A stretch of 64,000 nucleotides of DNA, from positions 1 through 64,000 of the forward strand of contig NZ_JARHZJ010000088.1 of the NCBI RefSeq assembly GCF_029258205.1. Direction: 5' to 3'. The position numbers and the translations under genes are program-made. Positions 39,177-49,863 of this stretch are shown piece after piece (the stretch's first letter is position 1; each line of letters begins with the position of its first letter). Source of the DNA: Clostridium sp. GTDB taxonomy: Bacteria; Bacillota; Clostridia; Clostridiales; Clostridiaceae. The notes beneath the pieces are model-generated. The model worked only from the letters and a program-made list of their open reading frames with translations, was not told where the DNA came from and did no database searches.

Positions 39177-40061
39177 ATGAATGGGGTAATTAATATATAT
39201 AAAAATACAGGAATGACTTCATTTGATGTTGTAGCCATAGTAAGAAGGATTTCAAATATGAAAAAGGTTGGACATACAGGAACTTTAGATCCATCAGCTT
39301 CTGGAGTTTTACCTGTATGTCTTGGAAAAGCTACAAAAATTATAGATTATATAATGGAAAATAAAAAAGTTTATAGAGTGAATTTAAAACTTGGTATGGT
39401 TACTGATACATATGACTTAGAAGGAGATATTTTAAGAAAGAAGAATGCATCACATATAACAAAGGATGAAATATTAAATTGTATAAACTCCTTTTTAGGA
39501 ACAATAGATCAAGTTCCACCAATGTATTCTGCTTTAAAACAAAATGGAGTAAGATTATATGAATTAGCGCGTCAAGGAATAGAAGTTCACAGAGAAGCTA
39601 GAAAAATTACTATTTATTCTATTGAAAATATAATAATAGAATCAAATGATAATATACAAATGGATGTTTGTTGTTCTAAGGGGACATATATAAGAAGTCT
39701 TTGTTATGATATTGGTGAAAAATTAAATGTTGGAGCAACAATGACTGCCTTAGAGAGAATACAAAATGGTCCATTTACTAAAGAAGAATCAATAAATATA
39801 GAGGATTTAACAGAAGAGCTTTTAGAAAATCATATTATTTCTATTGAAAAGGCTTTAGATGCTTTTGAAAAAATCACAGTAAATGAGAAGTTTAGTAAGC
39901 TTTTAATAAATGGAGTTAAAGTATTTGATACTAGAATGTATAGTGATGAAGTTGAATTTAATAAACTATACAGAGTATATGAAGAAAATGGAGCTTTTTT
40001 AGGATTAGGGAAGAGAGATGAAAAAGGATTTAAATTGGAGAAATTACTGATAGAGGAGTAG
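39177..40061 (+). CDS. truB: tRNA pseudouridine(55) synthase
   Basis: 294 aa. Makes pseudouridine 55 in the T-loop. MNGVINIYKNTGMTSFDVV start; catalytic D38 in GHTGTLDPSASGVLPV; KGTYIRSLCYDIG later; short PUA-like tail. ribF follows after three bases. Confidence 0.97.
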   Translation: MNGVINIYKNTGMTSFDVVAIVRRISNMKKVGHTGTLDPSASGVLPVCLGKATKIIDYIMENKKVYRVNLKLGMVTDTYDLEGDILRKKNASHITKDEILNCINSFLGTIDQVPPMYSALKQNGVRLYELARQGIEVHREARKITIYSIENIIIESNDNIQMDVCCSKGTYIRSLCYDIGEKLNVGATMTALERIQNGPFTKEESINIEDLTEELLENHIISIEKALDAFEKITVNEKFSKLLINGVKVFDTRMYSDEVEFNKLYRVYEENGAFLGLGKRDEKGFKLEKLLIEE

Positions 40062-40064
40062 TCA

Positions 40065-40994
40065 ATGATTTTAATAAATAATGATTTTAAGAGAGTGGTT
40101 CAAAAAGGCACCTATGTAGCTTTAGGGAGTTTTGATGGAATTCATAAAGGTCATTTAGCTTTAATAAATAAAATTAATGAATTATCTAAAAAGAATGATT
40201 CATTAAGTATGGTATATACATTTAAAAATCATCCAAGAACATTTATAAACAAGGAAGGAGCTCCAAAACTTTTAGTAACTTTACATGAAAAGGTAAAAAT
40301 TCTTGAAGATTTAAAAGTTGATTTGAGTAGTTTTGTTGAGTTTGATAAAAAGTTTATGGAGTTGGAGCCAGAAGAGTTTATAGAAAATCTTATAAAAAAC
40401 TATAATTTACAAGGAATTGTTGTTGGATTTAACTATAGATTTGGGCATAAAAACATGGGTGATGTTAAGTTACTTAAGGAATTATGTGATTTAAAAGGAT
40501 TAGAGCTTTATGTTATAGATCCATTTACATATAAATCAGAAGTAGTTAGTTCAACAAGAATAAGAAAAGCTTTATCAGAAGGAGATTTAGAGGATGCTAA
40601 TAGTATGTTAGGTAGATATTTTTCATTAATTGGTGAAGTGGTAAGTGGAAGGAAAATAGGGAGAACAATTAATTTTCCAACAGCTAATTTAAAGATCAAT
40701 GATGAAATAATACTTCCTAAGATAGGAGTTTATTATACTAATCTGGAAGTTAACGGAGAAATTTATAAAGGTATAACTTCAATTGGGAATAATCCTACTG
40801 TAAATGGTAAGAATATTACAGTAGAGACTCACATACTAGATTTTGATGAAGATATATATGGAAAGTATATAAAACTTTATTTTATAAGTAAGATAAGAAA
40901 TGAAAAAAAATTTAATTCTTTAGAAGAATTAAGAGAACAATTAATTAAAGATAAAAAATTTGCTGAAGAAAGTAACATAAAAATTTCTTTGTAA
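40065..40994 (+). CDS. ribF: Bifunctional riboflavin kinase/FAD synthetase
   Basis: 309 aa. N-terminal FMN adenylyltransferase (LGSFDGIHKGHLALI, NYRFGHKNMGD, VSSTRIRKAL) and C-terminal riboflavin kinase (GRTINFPTANL, GVYYTNLEVNG, VETHILDFDEDIYGK). Ribosome site GAGGAGTAG. Last gene of the nusA-side operon; no FMN riboswitch is visible. Confidence 0.97.
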   Translation: MILINNDFKRVVQKGTYVALGSFDGIHKGHLALINKINELSKKNDSLSMVYTFKNHPRTFINKEGAPKLLVTLHEKVKILEDLKVDLSSFVEFDKKFMELEPEEFIENLIKNYNLQGIVVGFNYRFGHKNMGDVKLLKELCDLKGLELYVIDPFTYKSEVVSSTRIRKALSEGDLEDANSMLGRYFSLIGEVVSGRKIGRTINFPTANLKINDEIILPKIGVYYTNLEVNGEIYKGITSIGNNPTVNGKNITVETHILDFDEDIYGKYIKLYFISKIRNEKKFNSLEELREQLIKDKKFAEESNIKISL

Positions 40995-41000
40995 TAAAGA

Positions 41001-41029
41001 TTTACAAGAAAAGCGAATTTTGATATAAT
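41001..41029 (+). promoter_or_regulatory. Promoter of rpsO
   Basis: TTTACA (41001-41006), 17 bases, TATAAT (41024-41029). Strong vegetative promoter placed right after ribF, giving a leader of about 75 bases. Confidence 0.78.
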
Positions 41030-41038
41030 TATATAGAA

Positions 41039-41085
41039 CCTAACTCTAAGATTTAAGGGTAACCGTCTTTTTTCTTGGAACTAGG
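41039..41085 (+). promoter_or_regulatory. Folded rpsO leader (candidate S15-binding site)
   Basis: Arms 41039-41050 and 41074-41085 pair at 10 of 12 positions (one G:T, a two-by-two internal loop), enclosing 23 bases with GGGTAACCG. S15 autoregulates by binding its own leader in several bacteria; that role here is inferred. Confidence 0.5.
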
Positions 41086-41109
41086 GGATAAATTTTCGGA
41101 GGTATAACA

Positions 41110-41373
41110 ATGGATAAAATAAGAAAACAAGAAATAATAGCTAAACATGCAAGACATGAAGGAGATACTGGTTCACCAGAAGTTCAAATTGCGTTATTAA
41201 CAGAAAGAATAAACTCTTTAACTGATCACTTAAGAACACATAAAAAAGACCACCATTCAAGAAGAGGGCTTTTAATGATGGTTGGACAAAGAAGAGGTTT
41301 ATTAAACTACTTATATGATCAAGATATTGAAAGATACAGAGCTATAATCAAAGAATTAGGATTAAGAAGATAA
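41110..41373 (+). CDS. rpsO: 30S ribosomal protein S15
   Basis: 87 aa; [20 protein letters not shown] and [18 protein letters not shown] are the S15 hallmarks. It binds 16S rRNA early in platform assembly. Ribosome site CGGAGGTAT. rpsO followed by pnp is one of the oldest conserved gene pairs. Confidence 0.98.
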   Translation: MDKIRKQEIIAKHARHEGDTGSPEVQIALLTERINSLTDHLRTHKKDHHSRRGLLMMVGQRRGLLNYLYDQDIERYRAIIKELGLRR

Positions 41374-41378
41374 TTTAG

Positions 41379-41409
41379 TAGAGCGGGTTTTTTACCGCTC
41401 TATTATTTT
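41379..41409 (+). terminator. Terminator-like hairpin after rpsO
   Basis: TAGAGCGG (41379-41386) pairs with CCGCTCTA (41395-41402); the tail TTATTTTA is a weak T-tract, so partial read-through to pnp is expected. Confidence 0.62.
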
Positions 41410-41431
41410 AAAAATATTAATATTTTTAAAA
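41406..41431 (+). repeat. 26-base perfect palindrome in the pnp leader
   Basis: TTTTAAAAATATT (41406-41418) is followed directly by its exact reverse complement. All A/T. It lies 35 bases before the pnp ATG, beside the rpsO hairpin. In E. coli the rpsO-pnp leader is a stem cut by RNase III and used for PNPase autocontrol; a parallel is possible but unproven. Confidence 0.7.
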
Positions 41432-41465
41432 ATTTAGCCTTTATATACCGAAAGGAGGTATTTAT

Positions 41466-43574
41466 ATGAATCATATCCATGAAACTATCATAGCAGGAAG
41501 ACCAATGAAAGTTGAGTTCGGAAAATTAGGAATGCTTTCAGATGCTGCTATATTAATGAGTTATGGTGATACAGTAATATTAACAAATGTAAATGCATCA
41601 GAAAAACCAAGAGAAGGAATAGATTTTTTTCCATTAAGTGTTGAATACGAAGAGAGATTATATTCAGTTGGTAAAATACCAGGTGGATTTATAAAAAGAG
41701 AAGGAAAGCCTTCAGAGAAAGCTATACTAAATGGTAGAGCTATAGACAGACCTTTAAGACCTTTATTTCCAAAAGGATATAGAAATGATGTTCAAGTAGT
41801 CTGTACAGTTGTTTCAGTAGAAAATGATAACCTTCCTGAAATATTAGCTATAAATGCTGCCTCAATGGCATTATGTTTATCAAGCATACCTTTTACTACT
41901 CCAGTAGCTGCAGTTCAAGTTGGATTAATAGGAGAAGAATTTATACTAAATCCTAATTCAAAGGAAAGAGAAGAAAGTTCACTTCAATTAACTGTTTGTG
42001 CAACTAATGAAAGAGTTATGATGATTGAAGCTGGTGGAGATGAAATTCCAGAAGACACAATGATTAATGCTATCAAATTTGGGTTTGATAAGTGTCAAGA
42101 TATAATAAAATTCCAAGAAGAAGCCGTAAGTATGTTTGGTAAAGAGAAAAAAGTACCAGAACTACATAAAGTATCAGAAGAAATAGAGGATGCTGTAAGA
42201 GAATTTGCCTTTGATATGATTAGTGAGTCAATGCACATTACTGATAGAGATGAAAGAAATGCTGCAATGGATGAAGTTAAAGCTAAAATCAATGAAGAAT
42301 TTGAAGAAAAATATCCAGATAATATGTCTGATATTGGAGAAGTTGTTCACGATACACAAAAAGAAGTGGTAAGACATATGCTTTTAAAAGAAGGAAAAAG
42401 ACCAGATGGAAGAGCTTTTGATGAAGTAAGAAACATTGGTTGTGAAGTTGGATTACTTCCAAGAACTCATGGAACAGGACTATTTACAAGAGGACTTACT
42501 CAAGTAATGACTGTTGCAACTTTAGGATCAATAAGTGAAATTCAAATATTAGATGGTATTGGTGAAGAAGAATCTAAGAGATATATGCATCACTATAACT
42601 TCCCATCATATAGTGTTGGAGAAGTTAGACCATTAAGAGGACCCGGTAGAAGAGAAATTGGTCATGGAGCTTTAGCTGAAAGAGCTTTAGAACCACTTAT
42701 ACCTTCAGAAGCTGAGTTCCCATACACAATAAGATTGGTATCAGAAGTATTAAGTTCAAATGGATCTACTTCACAGGCTTCAGTTTGTGGTAGTACATTA
42801 GCACTTTTAGATGCTGGTGTTCCAATAAAGAGACCGGTAGCAGGTATAGCTATGGGATTAATAACTTCAAAAGATTTAACTGAGGAAGAAGTTTTAACTG
42901 ATATCCAAGGTTTAGAAGATTTCTTTGGAGATATGGATTTTAAAGTAGCCGGAACAGAAAAAGGAATAACTTCAATTCAAGTAGATACTAAAATAAAAGG
43001 TTTATCAGAAAAAGTTATACATGATGCTATACATGGAGCAAGGAAAGCAAGATTAATGATTTTAGATAAGATTAAAGAATGCATACCAGCTCCAAGAAAA
43101 GAAGTTTCAAAATATGCACCTAAGACATCAACTTTACAAATAGATCCTGAGAAAATCAGAGATGTAATTGGTGCTGGTGGAAAAGTTATAAATAAGATTA
43201 TAGCTGATACTGGTGTTAAAATAGATATAAAAGAAGATGGATTAGTTTATGTTTCATCAGCTGAATTAGAAGGTGTTAAAGAAGCTGTTAAAATAATAGA
43301 AGGCTTAACTAAAGAAGTTAAAGCTGGAGAAATTTATTTAGGTAAAGTTACAAAAATTGCTCAATTTGGTGCTTTTGTTGAGGTGTTACCTAATAAAGAA
43401 GGATTAGTTCATATTTCTAAGTTAGATAATAAAAGAGTAGAAAAAGTTGAGGATATAGTATCTGTTGGAGATGAGATATTAGTTAAAGTAACAGAAATTG
43501 ATTCTCAAGGTAGAATAAATCTTTCAAGAAAAGATGCAATAAAAGAGGCTGAAGAAGAAAATAAACAGCAATAG
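41466..43574 (+). CDS. pnp: Polynucleotide phosphorylase
   Basis: 702 aa. 3'-5' phosphorolytic RNA degradation. Two RNase PH-type domains (first core about 10-220; second from about 310 with [31 protein letters not shown] and the [19 protein letters not shown] metal site), then KH ([12 protein letters not shown]) and S1 ([17 protein letters not shown]) domains. Ribosome site AAAGGAGGT. Own terminator. Confidence 0.98.
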   Translation: MNHIHETIIAGRPMKVEFGKLGMLSDAAILMSYGDTVILTNVNASEKPREGIDFFPLSVEYEERLYSVGKIPGGFIKREGKPSEKAILNGRAIDRPLRPLFPKGYRNDVQVVCTVVSVENDNLPEILAINAASMALCLSSIPFTTPVAAVQVGLIGEEFILNPNSKEREESSLQLTVCATNERVMMIEAGGDEIPEDTMINAIKFGFDKCQDIIKFQEEAVSMFGKEKKVPELHKVSEEIEDAVREFAFDMISESMHITDRDERNAAMDEVKAKINEEFEEKYPDNMSDIGEVVHDTQKEVVRHMLLKEGKRPDGRAFDEVRNIGCEVGLLPRTHGTGLFTRGLTQVMTVATLGSISEIQILDGIGEEESKRYMHHYNFPSYSVGEVRPLRGPGRREIGHGALAERALEPLIPSEAEFPYTIRLVSEVLSSNGSTSQASVCGSTLALLDAGVPIKRPVAGIAMGLITSKDLTEEEVLTDIQGLEDFFGDMDFKVAGTEKGITSIQVDTKIKGLSEKVIHDAIHGARKARLMILDKIKECIPAPRKEVSKYAPKTSTLQIDPEKIRDVIGAGGKVINKIIADTGVKIDIKEDGLVYVSSAELEGVKEAVKIIEGLTKEVKAGEIYLGKVTKIAQFGAFVEVLPNKEGLVHISKLDNKRVEKVEDIVSVGDEILVKVTEIDSQGRINLSRKDAIKEAEEENKQQ

Positions 43575-43575
43575 T

Positions 43576-43601
43576 AAAAGGCAATTATTATTGCCTTTTT
43601 A
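43576..43601 (+). terminator. Intrinsic terminator after pnp
   Basis: AAAAGGCAAT pairs with ATTGCCTTTT around TATT (43576-43599), with further T beyond. Confidence 0.88.
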
Positions 43602-43707
43602 TTTTTTTCTTATTCATAAAGTCTACATCTTTTAATGAGAATTGACATATATTATTTATAAGCAACATATTATTTATTGTTTTAATAAATAAGTGGAGGT
43701 ATGTTTT

Positions 43708-43983
43708 ATGAGTAATAATGTTAGGTATTTAAGCGAAATAGAAAGATATGAAATTATAAATATAAATGATGGTGAAAAGTATAGTGGACTTATAAATAAT
43801 GATGTTATTATAGATGAAGAAGGAAAACTAAAATATTTAATAGTAAATTTAGGTGGAGGCAAGTTTAATCTTTTTAACTCAGATGAATATTTAGAAATTG
43901 AGTGGGAAAATGTAAAAAGAATAGGAGCTAAAACCATAATACTAGATGTAGACAGTGACATGATAAAAAAAACTAAACTATAG
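43708..43983 (+). CDS. ymxH: YlmC/YmxH family PRC-barrel protein
   Basis: 91 aa. A single PRC-barrel (LSEIERYEIININDGEKYSG). In B. subtilis ymxH lies just before the dipicolinate and dapG genes and is sporulation-associated; here it precedes aspartokinase directly and no spoVFA/spoVFB is present. ATG at 43708 follows GTGGAGGT; an in-frame ATG-like extension of five codons starts before the ribosome site. Upstream, TTATTTATT/AATAAATAA forms a small stem against the ribosome site. Confidence 0.85.
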   Translation: MSNNVRYLSEIERYEIININDGEKYSGLINNDVIIDEEGKLKYLIVNLGGGKFNLFNSDEYLEIEWENVKRIGAKTIILDVDSDMIKKTKL

Positions 43984-43996
43984 GAGTGTGGGGATT

Positions 43997-45193
43997 TTGA
44001 AAATAGTAGTGCAAAAATTTGGTGGTACTTCTGTATCAACAAAAGAAAGAAGAACTATGGTTGTAGAAAAGGTAAAAGGGGCAATCAATAAAGGATACTT
44101 ACCAGTGGTTGTTGTATCTGCTATGGGAAGAAACGGAGAACCTTATGCAACTGATACACTTTTAGGATTAGTGTCAGAAGAGTTTAAAAAAGAAAATAAA
44201 TTAGCTACTGATTTACTTATGGGATGTGGAGAAATTATAAGCACTGTTGTTTTGAGTGATGAATTAAGAGGGGAAAAAATAGAAGCAATTCCGTTAACAG
44301 GAGGAAATGCAGGGATACTTACAGATGATAATTATTCAAGTGCTGATTTTATAGATATAAATCCTAAATTAATATTAGAAGTTCTCAAAGATGGAAAAGT
44401 GCCTGTTGTTGCTGGATTCCAAGGGATTGATAGAAATGGATTCTTAACTACTTTAGGAAGAGGCGGAAGTGATACTACAGCGGCAGTTTTAGGAGTAGCA
44501 TTAAAGGCTGAAGAAATTGAAATATATACAGATGTTGATGGAATAATGACTGCTGACCCAAGAATAGTTGGAGATGCTGAACTTATTAATAAAATAAGTT
44601 ACAATGAAGTATTTCAATTAGCAGACCAAGGGGCTAAGGTAATTCATCCAAGAGCTGTAGAAATAGCAATGAAAGGTAATGTTGCCTTAGTAATAAAAAA
44701 TACTATGAGTACTTGTACTGGTACAATTATAGATAATTTAGGAGATGTAGATAATAATAAGTTTATAACTGGAATAACTCATCAAGGAAATAGAATTCAA
44801 GTTTCTATAAAATCTGATGAAAATAAGAATAATATAAATTATAAGACCATTTTAGAAAGTCTTGCAAATAATAAGATAAGTTTAGACTTAATAAATATTT
44901 TCCCTAAAGAAAAAGTATTTACAATAGATTCAAGTGTTAAAGAATTATTTGAAGATATTATGAGGAAAAATGATTTAAAATATAGTTTAGTAGAAGACTT
45001 AAGCACTATAGCTATAGTTGGTTCAAGAATGAGAGGACTTCCAGGAGTTATGGCTAAAATAGTAGGTGCTTTAGATAGTGAAAACATAGAAGTTTTACAA
45101 ACAGCAGATTCACATATGACAATTTGGTGTCTTGTTGAAAGTAAAAATGTAAAAGAAGCGATAAAAGCACTTCATAAAGCTTTTATGAAATAA
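43997..45193 (+). CDS. dapG: Aspartate kinase, DapG-type
   Basis: 398 aa from TTG at 43997, giving MKIVVQKFGGTSVS; a GTG three codons earlier is too close to TAGGAG to be likely. First enzyme of the aspartate pathway (lysine, threonine, diaminopimelate). Kinase motif KFGGTS at 7-12, GRGGSDTTA, then two ACT domains from about 265 (one of them GSRMRGLPGVMAKIVGAL). No lysine riboswitch precedes it. It likely feeds cell-wall and spore precursors, given the ymxH neighbour. Confidence 0.92.
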   Translation: MKIVVQKFGGTSVSTKERRTMVVEKVKGAINKGYLPVVVVSAMGRNGEPYATDTLLGLVSEEFKKENKLATDLLMGCGEIISTVVLSDELRGEKIEAIPLTGGNAGILTDDNYSSADFIDINPKLILEVLKDGKVPVVAGFQGIDRNGFLTTLGRGGSDTTAAVLGVALKAEEIEIYTDVDGIMTADPRIVGDAELINKISYNEVFQLADQGAKVIHPRAVEIAMKGNVALVIKNTMSTCTGTIIDNLGDVDNNKFITGITHQGNRIQVSIKSDENKNNINYKTILESLANNKISLDLINIFPKEKVFTIDSSVKELFEDIMRKNDLKYSLVEDLSTIAIVGSRMRGLPGVMAKIVGALDSENIEVLQTADSHMTIWCLVESKNVKEAIKALHKAFMK

Positions 45194-45246
45194 TGTATAT
45201 AAATTTTCTTTCTGTGCAAAATAAAGTTAGTACAGGAGGGAGATAT

Positions 45247-45936
45247 ATGGAACATAATAAAGAAAATCAAAATAAAAGTATAGACGAAATAAAAGAAATA
45301 GGAGCAGTTTTACCTGAACATAAGAAAGAAGATTCTAATATACAGGTTTTAACCATAATAGGGCAAATTGAAGGACATAGTGTTCAACCGCCACAAACTA
45401 AAACAACTAAGTATGAGCATATGATTCCTCAATTAATTGATATAGAACAAAATGATAGAATAAAAGGTATATTATTTGTTTTAAATACTGTTGGAGGGGA
45501 TGTTGAAGCAGGATTAGCAATTGCTGAGATGATAAGAAGCCTAAAAAAACCAACAGTATCATTAGTTATTGGAGGAGGTCATTCTATAGGAGTTCCTCTA
45601 GCAACAGCATCTCAATATTCTTTTATTTCTCCATCAGCTACTATGATAATACATCCAATAAGAATGAATGGACTTGTAATAGGAGTTCCTCAAACATTTA
45701 AATATTTTAATAAAATGCAAGAGAGAATAAATGATTTTATAACAAGGACATCAGGAATTAAATTAGATGTACTAAAAAAAATGATGATGCAAACAGATGA
45801 ACTTTTAAACGATATGGGAACAATATTAGTTGGAGAAGAAGCAGTTAAATGCGGATTAATAAACGAAGTTGGCGGTGTTAAAGAAGCCTTAGATAAGTTA
45901 AATAGCTTAATAGAAGCTTATAATTTAGAACCATAG
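45247..45936 (+). CDS. tepA: ClpP-like serine protease, TepA/YmfB family
   Basis: 229 aa. Crotonase/ClpP fold: VLNTVGGDVEAGLAIAEMI, the nucleophile region GGGHSIGVPLATAS, and SATMIIHPIRMNG with the candidate catalytic His. The TepA family has been connected with translocation-associated protein turnover and spore formation in Bacillus. ATG at 45247 after AGGAGGGAG. Located between aspartokinase and ftsK, as in B. subtilis. Confidence 0.9.
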   Translation: MEHNKENQNKSIDEIKEIGAVLPEHKKEDSNIQVLTIIGQIEGHSVQPPQTKTTKYEHMIPQLIDIEQNDRIKGILFVLNTVGGDVEAGLAIAEMIRSLKKPTVSLVIGGGHSIGVPLATASQYSFISPSATMIIHPIRMNGLVIGVPQTFKYFNKMQERINDFITRTSGIKLDVLKKMMMQTDELLNDMGTILVGEEAVKCGLINEVGGVKEALDKLNSLIEAYNLEP

Positions 45937-45956
45937 GATATCTATGGTTCTATTTA
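45926..45956 (+). terminator. Terminator-like hairpin overlapping the tepA stop
   Basis: TAGAACCATAG (45926-45936) pairs with CTATGGTTCTA (45942-45952), 11 perfect pairs; the tail TTTATG is weak. The stem includes the stop codon. Confidence 0.55.
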
Positions 45957-45973
45957 TGTAATATAAAAATATT

Positions 45974-46004
45974 TTGACAATTTATAGTCATTTATGTATA
46001 TAAT
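45974..46004 (+). promoter_or_regulatory. Candidate promoter of ftsK/spoIIIE
   Basis: TTGACA (45974-45979) with TATATA (45997-46002, 17-base spacer) or TATAAT (45999-46004, 19 bases). Confidence 0.55.
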
Positions 46005-46066
46005 ATTTTTTGGTACAAGTATTTTACCATTTTTAAATTAAAATAGGTGAGGTGATTTATTTTAGT

Positions 46067-48457
46067 ATGGCTGGGGCAAAGAAGAAAACCGCAACTAAGA
46101 CTCAAAAAAAGAAAAATCAAAGCAAAATTAAAGTTACAGAAGAAATATATGCTTTAATAGCAATATGTGTTTCTTTAATTGTTATGTTTAGTTTATATAC
46201 TGATAAAGCAGGATATTTAAGTGTTATATCAAGAACTCTCTTGATAGGATTTTTTGGAATTGGAGCTTTTTTTATTCCGATTTACATAATATATTTATGT
46301 ACAAAGCTTTTCTTATTTAAAAGAGAGGTGTTATTTTCAAGAATAGGATTGGGGATAACAATAGCACTTATAACTAGTGTGCTACTTATTCAGACTGTGA
46401 ATATAAACGATTATTATGTACAAGGAAGTATATGGAGATCTATAAAAACTATATGGAATTCTCAAAGTGAATGGCATGGAGGTATAATAGGATTTTTAAT
46501 TGTATTACCTCTATATAAATTAGTAGGTAAAATAGGACTTTTTGTCATTTTTATAACATTATATCTTATAGCTTCAATGCTTATATTCGATTATAATCTA
46601 GTTTCAATAAGAAATTTCTTTGGAGGTTTTAAGGAAAAAGCTTTTAAAGTTAAATTTGTTGATAAAAAGTATGAAAAAGATGATTATATTAATTTGAAGA
46701 AAAAAGATAATAGTTATGAAAGAAATAAAGATTATAAAAAAGATGAGACTTCACATGATAACAGTAAGATAAAAATATTAGACTTTATGAAAAATTCCTC
46801 TTTGAATGATATAGAGGATAATAAAAAAGAAAAGGACAATCAATTAAAGGATAATATTAAAATAAACCAATTTAAACCAGAGTCTAAAATGCCTAGGGAC
46901 TTAAGTTTAGATAATACCATAATAGAACAAAGAGGATTCAATTCAGAAAATGCTAAAAATGAAGAATCTATAAATAAAGAAATATCAAATAATATGGCTA
47001 GTAAAAATTCAAGTGTAGGGGCTAGTTATATTGCACCAAATGCAGAGTTATTAAATTTAAATAATAATAATGAATTAGATAAAGATGATAAGAAGGCATT
47101 ATTAGCTAATGCAGCTAAACTTGAAGAAACTCTTATGAGTTTTGGAGTAGAGGCAAAAATACTTCAAGTAACAAAAGGACCATCTGTTACTAGATTTGAA
47201 CTTCAACCTAAGGCTGGTATAAAGGTTAGTAAAATAGTTAATTTAGCTGATGATATAGCTTTAGGATTAGCAGCTAAAGGGGTTAGAATAGAGGCACCTA
47301 TTCCAGGAAAGTCTGCGATAGGAATAGAGGTTCCAAATAAAGAACAAACACCAGTTTTCTTTAGAGAAATTGTAGAATCTAAAGAATTTTTAGATAATAA
47401 ATTTAAGGTAGCTTGCGCTTTAGGAAAAGACATAACAGGTAAGGCTGTTGTTACAGATTTAAGTAAGATGCCTCATGTGCTTATTGCAGGAGCAACTGGT
47501 TCTGGTAAGAGTGTATGTATAAATACATTAATAGTAAGTATACTATATAAGTATTCTCCAGATGAGGTTAAGCTTTTAATGGTAGACCCAAAAGTTGTTG
47601 AATTAAATGTTTATAATGGAATTCCTCACTTACTAATTCCAGTAGTTACAGATCCTAAGAAGGCTGCTGCGGCATTAAACTGGGCTGTAAATGAAATGAC
47701 TAGAAGATATAAACTTTTTGCAGACAATGGAGTAAGAAATATAGAATCATATAATGCTTTATATAATAAAGGAGAAGTTCCAGAGAAACTTCCTTATATA
47801 GTTATTATAGTGGACGAGCTTGCAGACCTTATGATGGCTTGTCCTCATGATGTAGAGGATTATATTTGTAGACTTGCTCAAATGGCTAGAGCAGCAGGGA
47901 TGCACTTAGTAATAGCTACCCAAAGACCATCTGTAGATGTAATTACAGGGGTAATTAAGGCTAATATACCTTCTAGAATATCTTTTGCAGTTTCAAGTCA
48001 AGTTGACTCTAGAACAATATTAGACTCAGCAGGAGCTGAAAAACTTTTAGGTAGAGGGGATATGTTATTCTACCCAGTTGGAGAGTCTAAGCCTCAGAGA
48101 GTTCAAGGGGCTTTTATTTCAGAGGAAGAAGTTGAACATGTTGTATCATTTATAAAAGAGTCACAAAAGGATGCTCAATATGAAGAGGATATATTAGAGC
48201 ATATAAATTCAGCAACTCTTGCTTCAGATGGAAATGGTGATAGTGATAGAGATGAACTTTTAGATGAAGCTATAGAAATCGTAGTTGAAAGTGGTCAAGC
48301 TTCAGCATCATATTTACAAAGAAGATTAAGAATAGGATTTAATAGAGCGGCAAGAATAATAGAAGAACTAGAAGAATGTGGGGTTATTTCTAGAAGAGAT
48401 GGAAGCAAACCAAGACAAGTGCTTGTTAGTAAAGAGCAATTAGAAAATATGAAATAA
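46067..48457 (+). CDS. ftsK: FtsK/SpoIIIE family DNA translocase
   Basis: 796 aa from ATG at 46067. Pumps DNA at the division septum or into the forespore. Four membrane helices at about 30-175, a charged low-complexity linker (about 180-330), the RecA-like motor with Walker [11 protein letters not shown] near 475-484, [10 protein letters not shown] as Walker B and [20 protein letters not shown], and the C-terminal gamma winged helix that reads KOPS/SRS sequences. A GTG at 46052 lies within GGTGAGGTGA and is a less likely start. No second FtsK-type gene is in the window, so SpoIIIE versus SftA/FtsK cannot be decided. Confidence 0.95.
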   Translation: MAGAKKKTATKTQKKKNQSKIKVTEEIYALIAICVSLIVMFSLYTDKAGYLSVISRTLLIGFFGIGAFFIPIYIIYLCTKLFLFKREVLFSRIGLGITIALITSVLLIQTVNINDYYVQGSIWRSIKTIWNSQSEWHGGIIGFLIVLPLYKLVGKIGLFVIFITLYLIASMLIFDYNLVSIRNFFGGFKEKAFKVKFVDKKYEKDDYINLKKKDNSYERNKDYKKDETSHDNSKIKILDFMKNSSLNDIEDNKKEKDNQLKDNIKINQFKPESKMPRDLSLDNTIIEQRGFNSENAKNEESINKEISNNMASKNSSVGASYIAPNAELLNLNNNNELDKDDKKALLANAAKLEETLMSFGVEAKILQVTKGPSVTRFELQPKAGIKVSKIVNLADDIALGLAAKGVRIEAPIPGKSAIGIEVPNKEQTPVFFREIVESKEFLDNKFKVACALGKDITGKAVVTDLSKMPHVLIAGATGSGKSVCINTLIVSILYKYSPDEVKLLMVDPKVVELNVYNGIPHLLIPVVTDPKKAAAALNWAVNEMTRRYKLFADNGVRNIESYNALYNKGEVPEKLPYIVIIVDELADLMMACPHDVEDYICRLAQMARAAGMHLVIATQRPSVDVITGVIKANIPSRISFAVSSQVDSRTILDSAGAEKLLGRGDMLFYPVGESKPQRVQGAFISEEEVEHVVSFIKESQKDAQYEEDILEHINSATLASDGNGDSDRDELLDEAIEIVVESGQASASYLQRRLRIGFNRAARIIEELEECGVISRRDGSKPRQVLVSKEQLENMK

Positions 48458-48525
48458 AAACTTGTTTAATTTAAAAAAGAGTTTTAAAATAAGAAATATA
48501 TATTTAAACGTAGGAGGAAGTAGAT

Positions 48526-49863
48526 TTGGCGAAATATAAGGTAGGAATGGTGAGTTTAGGTTGTGATAAAAATAGAGTTGATTCAGAAATCATGCTTGGT
48601 ATGGTTCAGAATGAGTACGAACTTACTAATAATCCAAAGGAAGCTGACATAATAATAGTAAATACTTGCGGATTTATAGAAAAGGCTAAACAAGAATCCA
48701 TAAACACAATATTAGATATGGCAAAATATAAAACAAGTCACAACTGTAAGTTACTTATAGCTACAGGCTGCTTAACTCAAAGATATGGTGATGAATTATT
48801 AGAATTAATGCCTGAAATAGATATAATGTTAGGTGTTAATGATTATGCTAAAATAAATGAAGCTATAATGAACTTTATAAATGGAAATAATGAAAAAGTA
48901 AAAGCTACAAATTACAGTGATATATCAATTAATGAAGGATTAAGGTTGATAACAACTGATAAAGCTACTGCATACTTAAGAATTGCAGAAGGATGCGATA
49001 ATTTCTGCACTTATTGTATTATTCCTAAAATCAGAGGTAAGTTTAGAAGTAGAACTTTAGAAAGTATTGTAGAAGAAGCGAAGAAATTAGCTGAAAATGG
49101 AGTTAAAGAGTTAATATTAATAGCTCAAGACACAACTAATTATGGTATAGATATATATGGCGAAAAGAAACTTCACTTAGTTTTAAGAGAATTAGCTAAG
49201 ATTGAAGGAATAGAGTGGATAAGAGTTCTTTATTGTTATCCAGAAGCTATATATGATGAACTTATAAAAGAGATTTCAGCAAATGATAAGGTATGTAATT
49301 ATCTTGATTTGCCTATACAACATATTAGCAATAATGTTTTAAAAAGAATGGGTAGAAAGACAACAAAAGAAGAAATAATAGGAAAAATTAATGAACTAAG
49401 AAAAAATGTTCCTAATATAGTTTTAAGAACTTCTTTAATAGTTGGATTCCCAGGAGAATCTGAGGAAGATTTCAATGAATTAAAAGATTTTATAAAGACA
49501 GTAAAATTAGATAAAGTTGGAGTCTTTACTTATTCAAGAGAAGAAGGAACACCTGCTGCCATAATGGAAGATCAAATAGATGAAGAGGTTAAAAAAGCTA
49601 GAGAAGAAGAAATAATGTTACTTCAAAAGGCAGTATCAGAAGAAATTAATAAAAACAAAGTAGATAGAGAATATGATGTTCTTATAGAAAAGTTTAATGG
49701 AGAATACTATATAGGAAGAAGCTATGAGATGGCTCCAGATATAGATGGATATATTTATGTGAAAGGAAATGGAGCTAAAAAGGACCAGTTCTGTAAAGTT
49801 AAAATTGAAAAGGCCTTAGAATATGATTTGGTAGGAGTTGTATGCAATGAATCTTGCAAATAA
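48526..49863 (+). CDS. rimO: Ribosomal protein S12 methylthiotransferase RimO
   Basis: 445 aa from TTG at 48526, after TAGGAGGAAG. Radical SAM methylthiotransferase acting on S12 Asp89. N-terminal UPF0004 domain with its own cluster Cys ([29 protein letters not shown]), radical SAM CxxxCxxC at C157, C161 and C164 ([17 protein letters not shown]), C-terminal TRAM domain. The wording [11 protein letters not shown] separates it from MiaB. pgsA starts inside its last codons. Confidence 0.96.
   Translation: MAKYKVGMVSLGCDKNRVDSEIMLGMVQNEYELTNNPKEADIIIVNTCGFIEKAKQESINTILDMAKYKTSHNCKLLIATGCLTQRYGDELLELMPEIDIMLGVNDYAKINEAIMNFINGNNEKVKATNYSDISINEGLRLITTDKATAYLRIAEGCDNFCTYCIIPKIRGKFRSRTLESIVEEAKKLAENGVKELILIAQDTTNYGIDIYGEKKLHLVLRELAKIEGIEWIRVLYCYPEAIYDELIKEISANDKVCNYLDLPIQHISNNVLKRMGRKTTKEEIIGKINELRKNVPNIVLRTSLIVGFPGESEEDFNELKDFIKTVKLDKVGVFTYSREEGTPAAIMEDQIDEEVKKAREEEIMLLQKAVSEEINKNKVDREYDVLIEKFNGEYYIGRSYEMAPDIDGYIYVKGNGAKKDQFCKVKIEKALEYDLVGVVCNESCK

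Noticed and set aside
43639..43676. TTGACA-type promoter before the ymxH-type gene
   Set aside because: TTGACA is present near 43642 but no -10 hexamer occurs at 16-18 bases; the nearest TATTAT is about 20 bases away.
43990..44000. Lysine riboswitch for the aspartokinase gene
   Set aside because: The gap between ymxH and dapG is only a few bases and the pnp-ymxH gap is too short and lacks the long structured aptamer.
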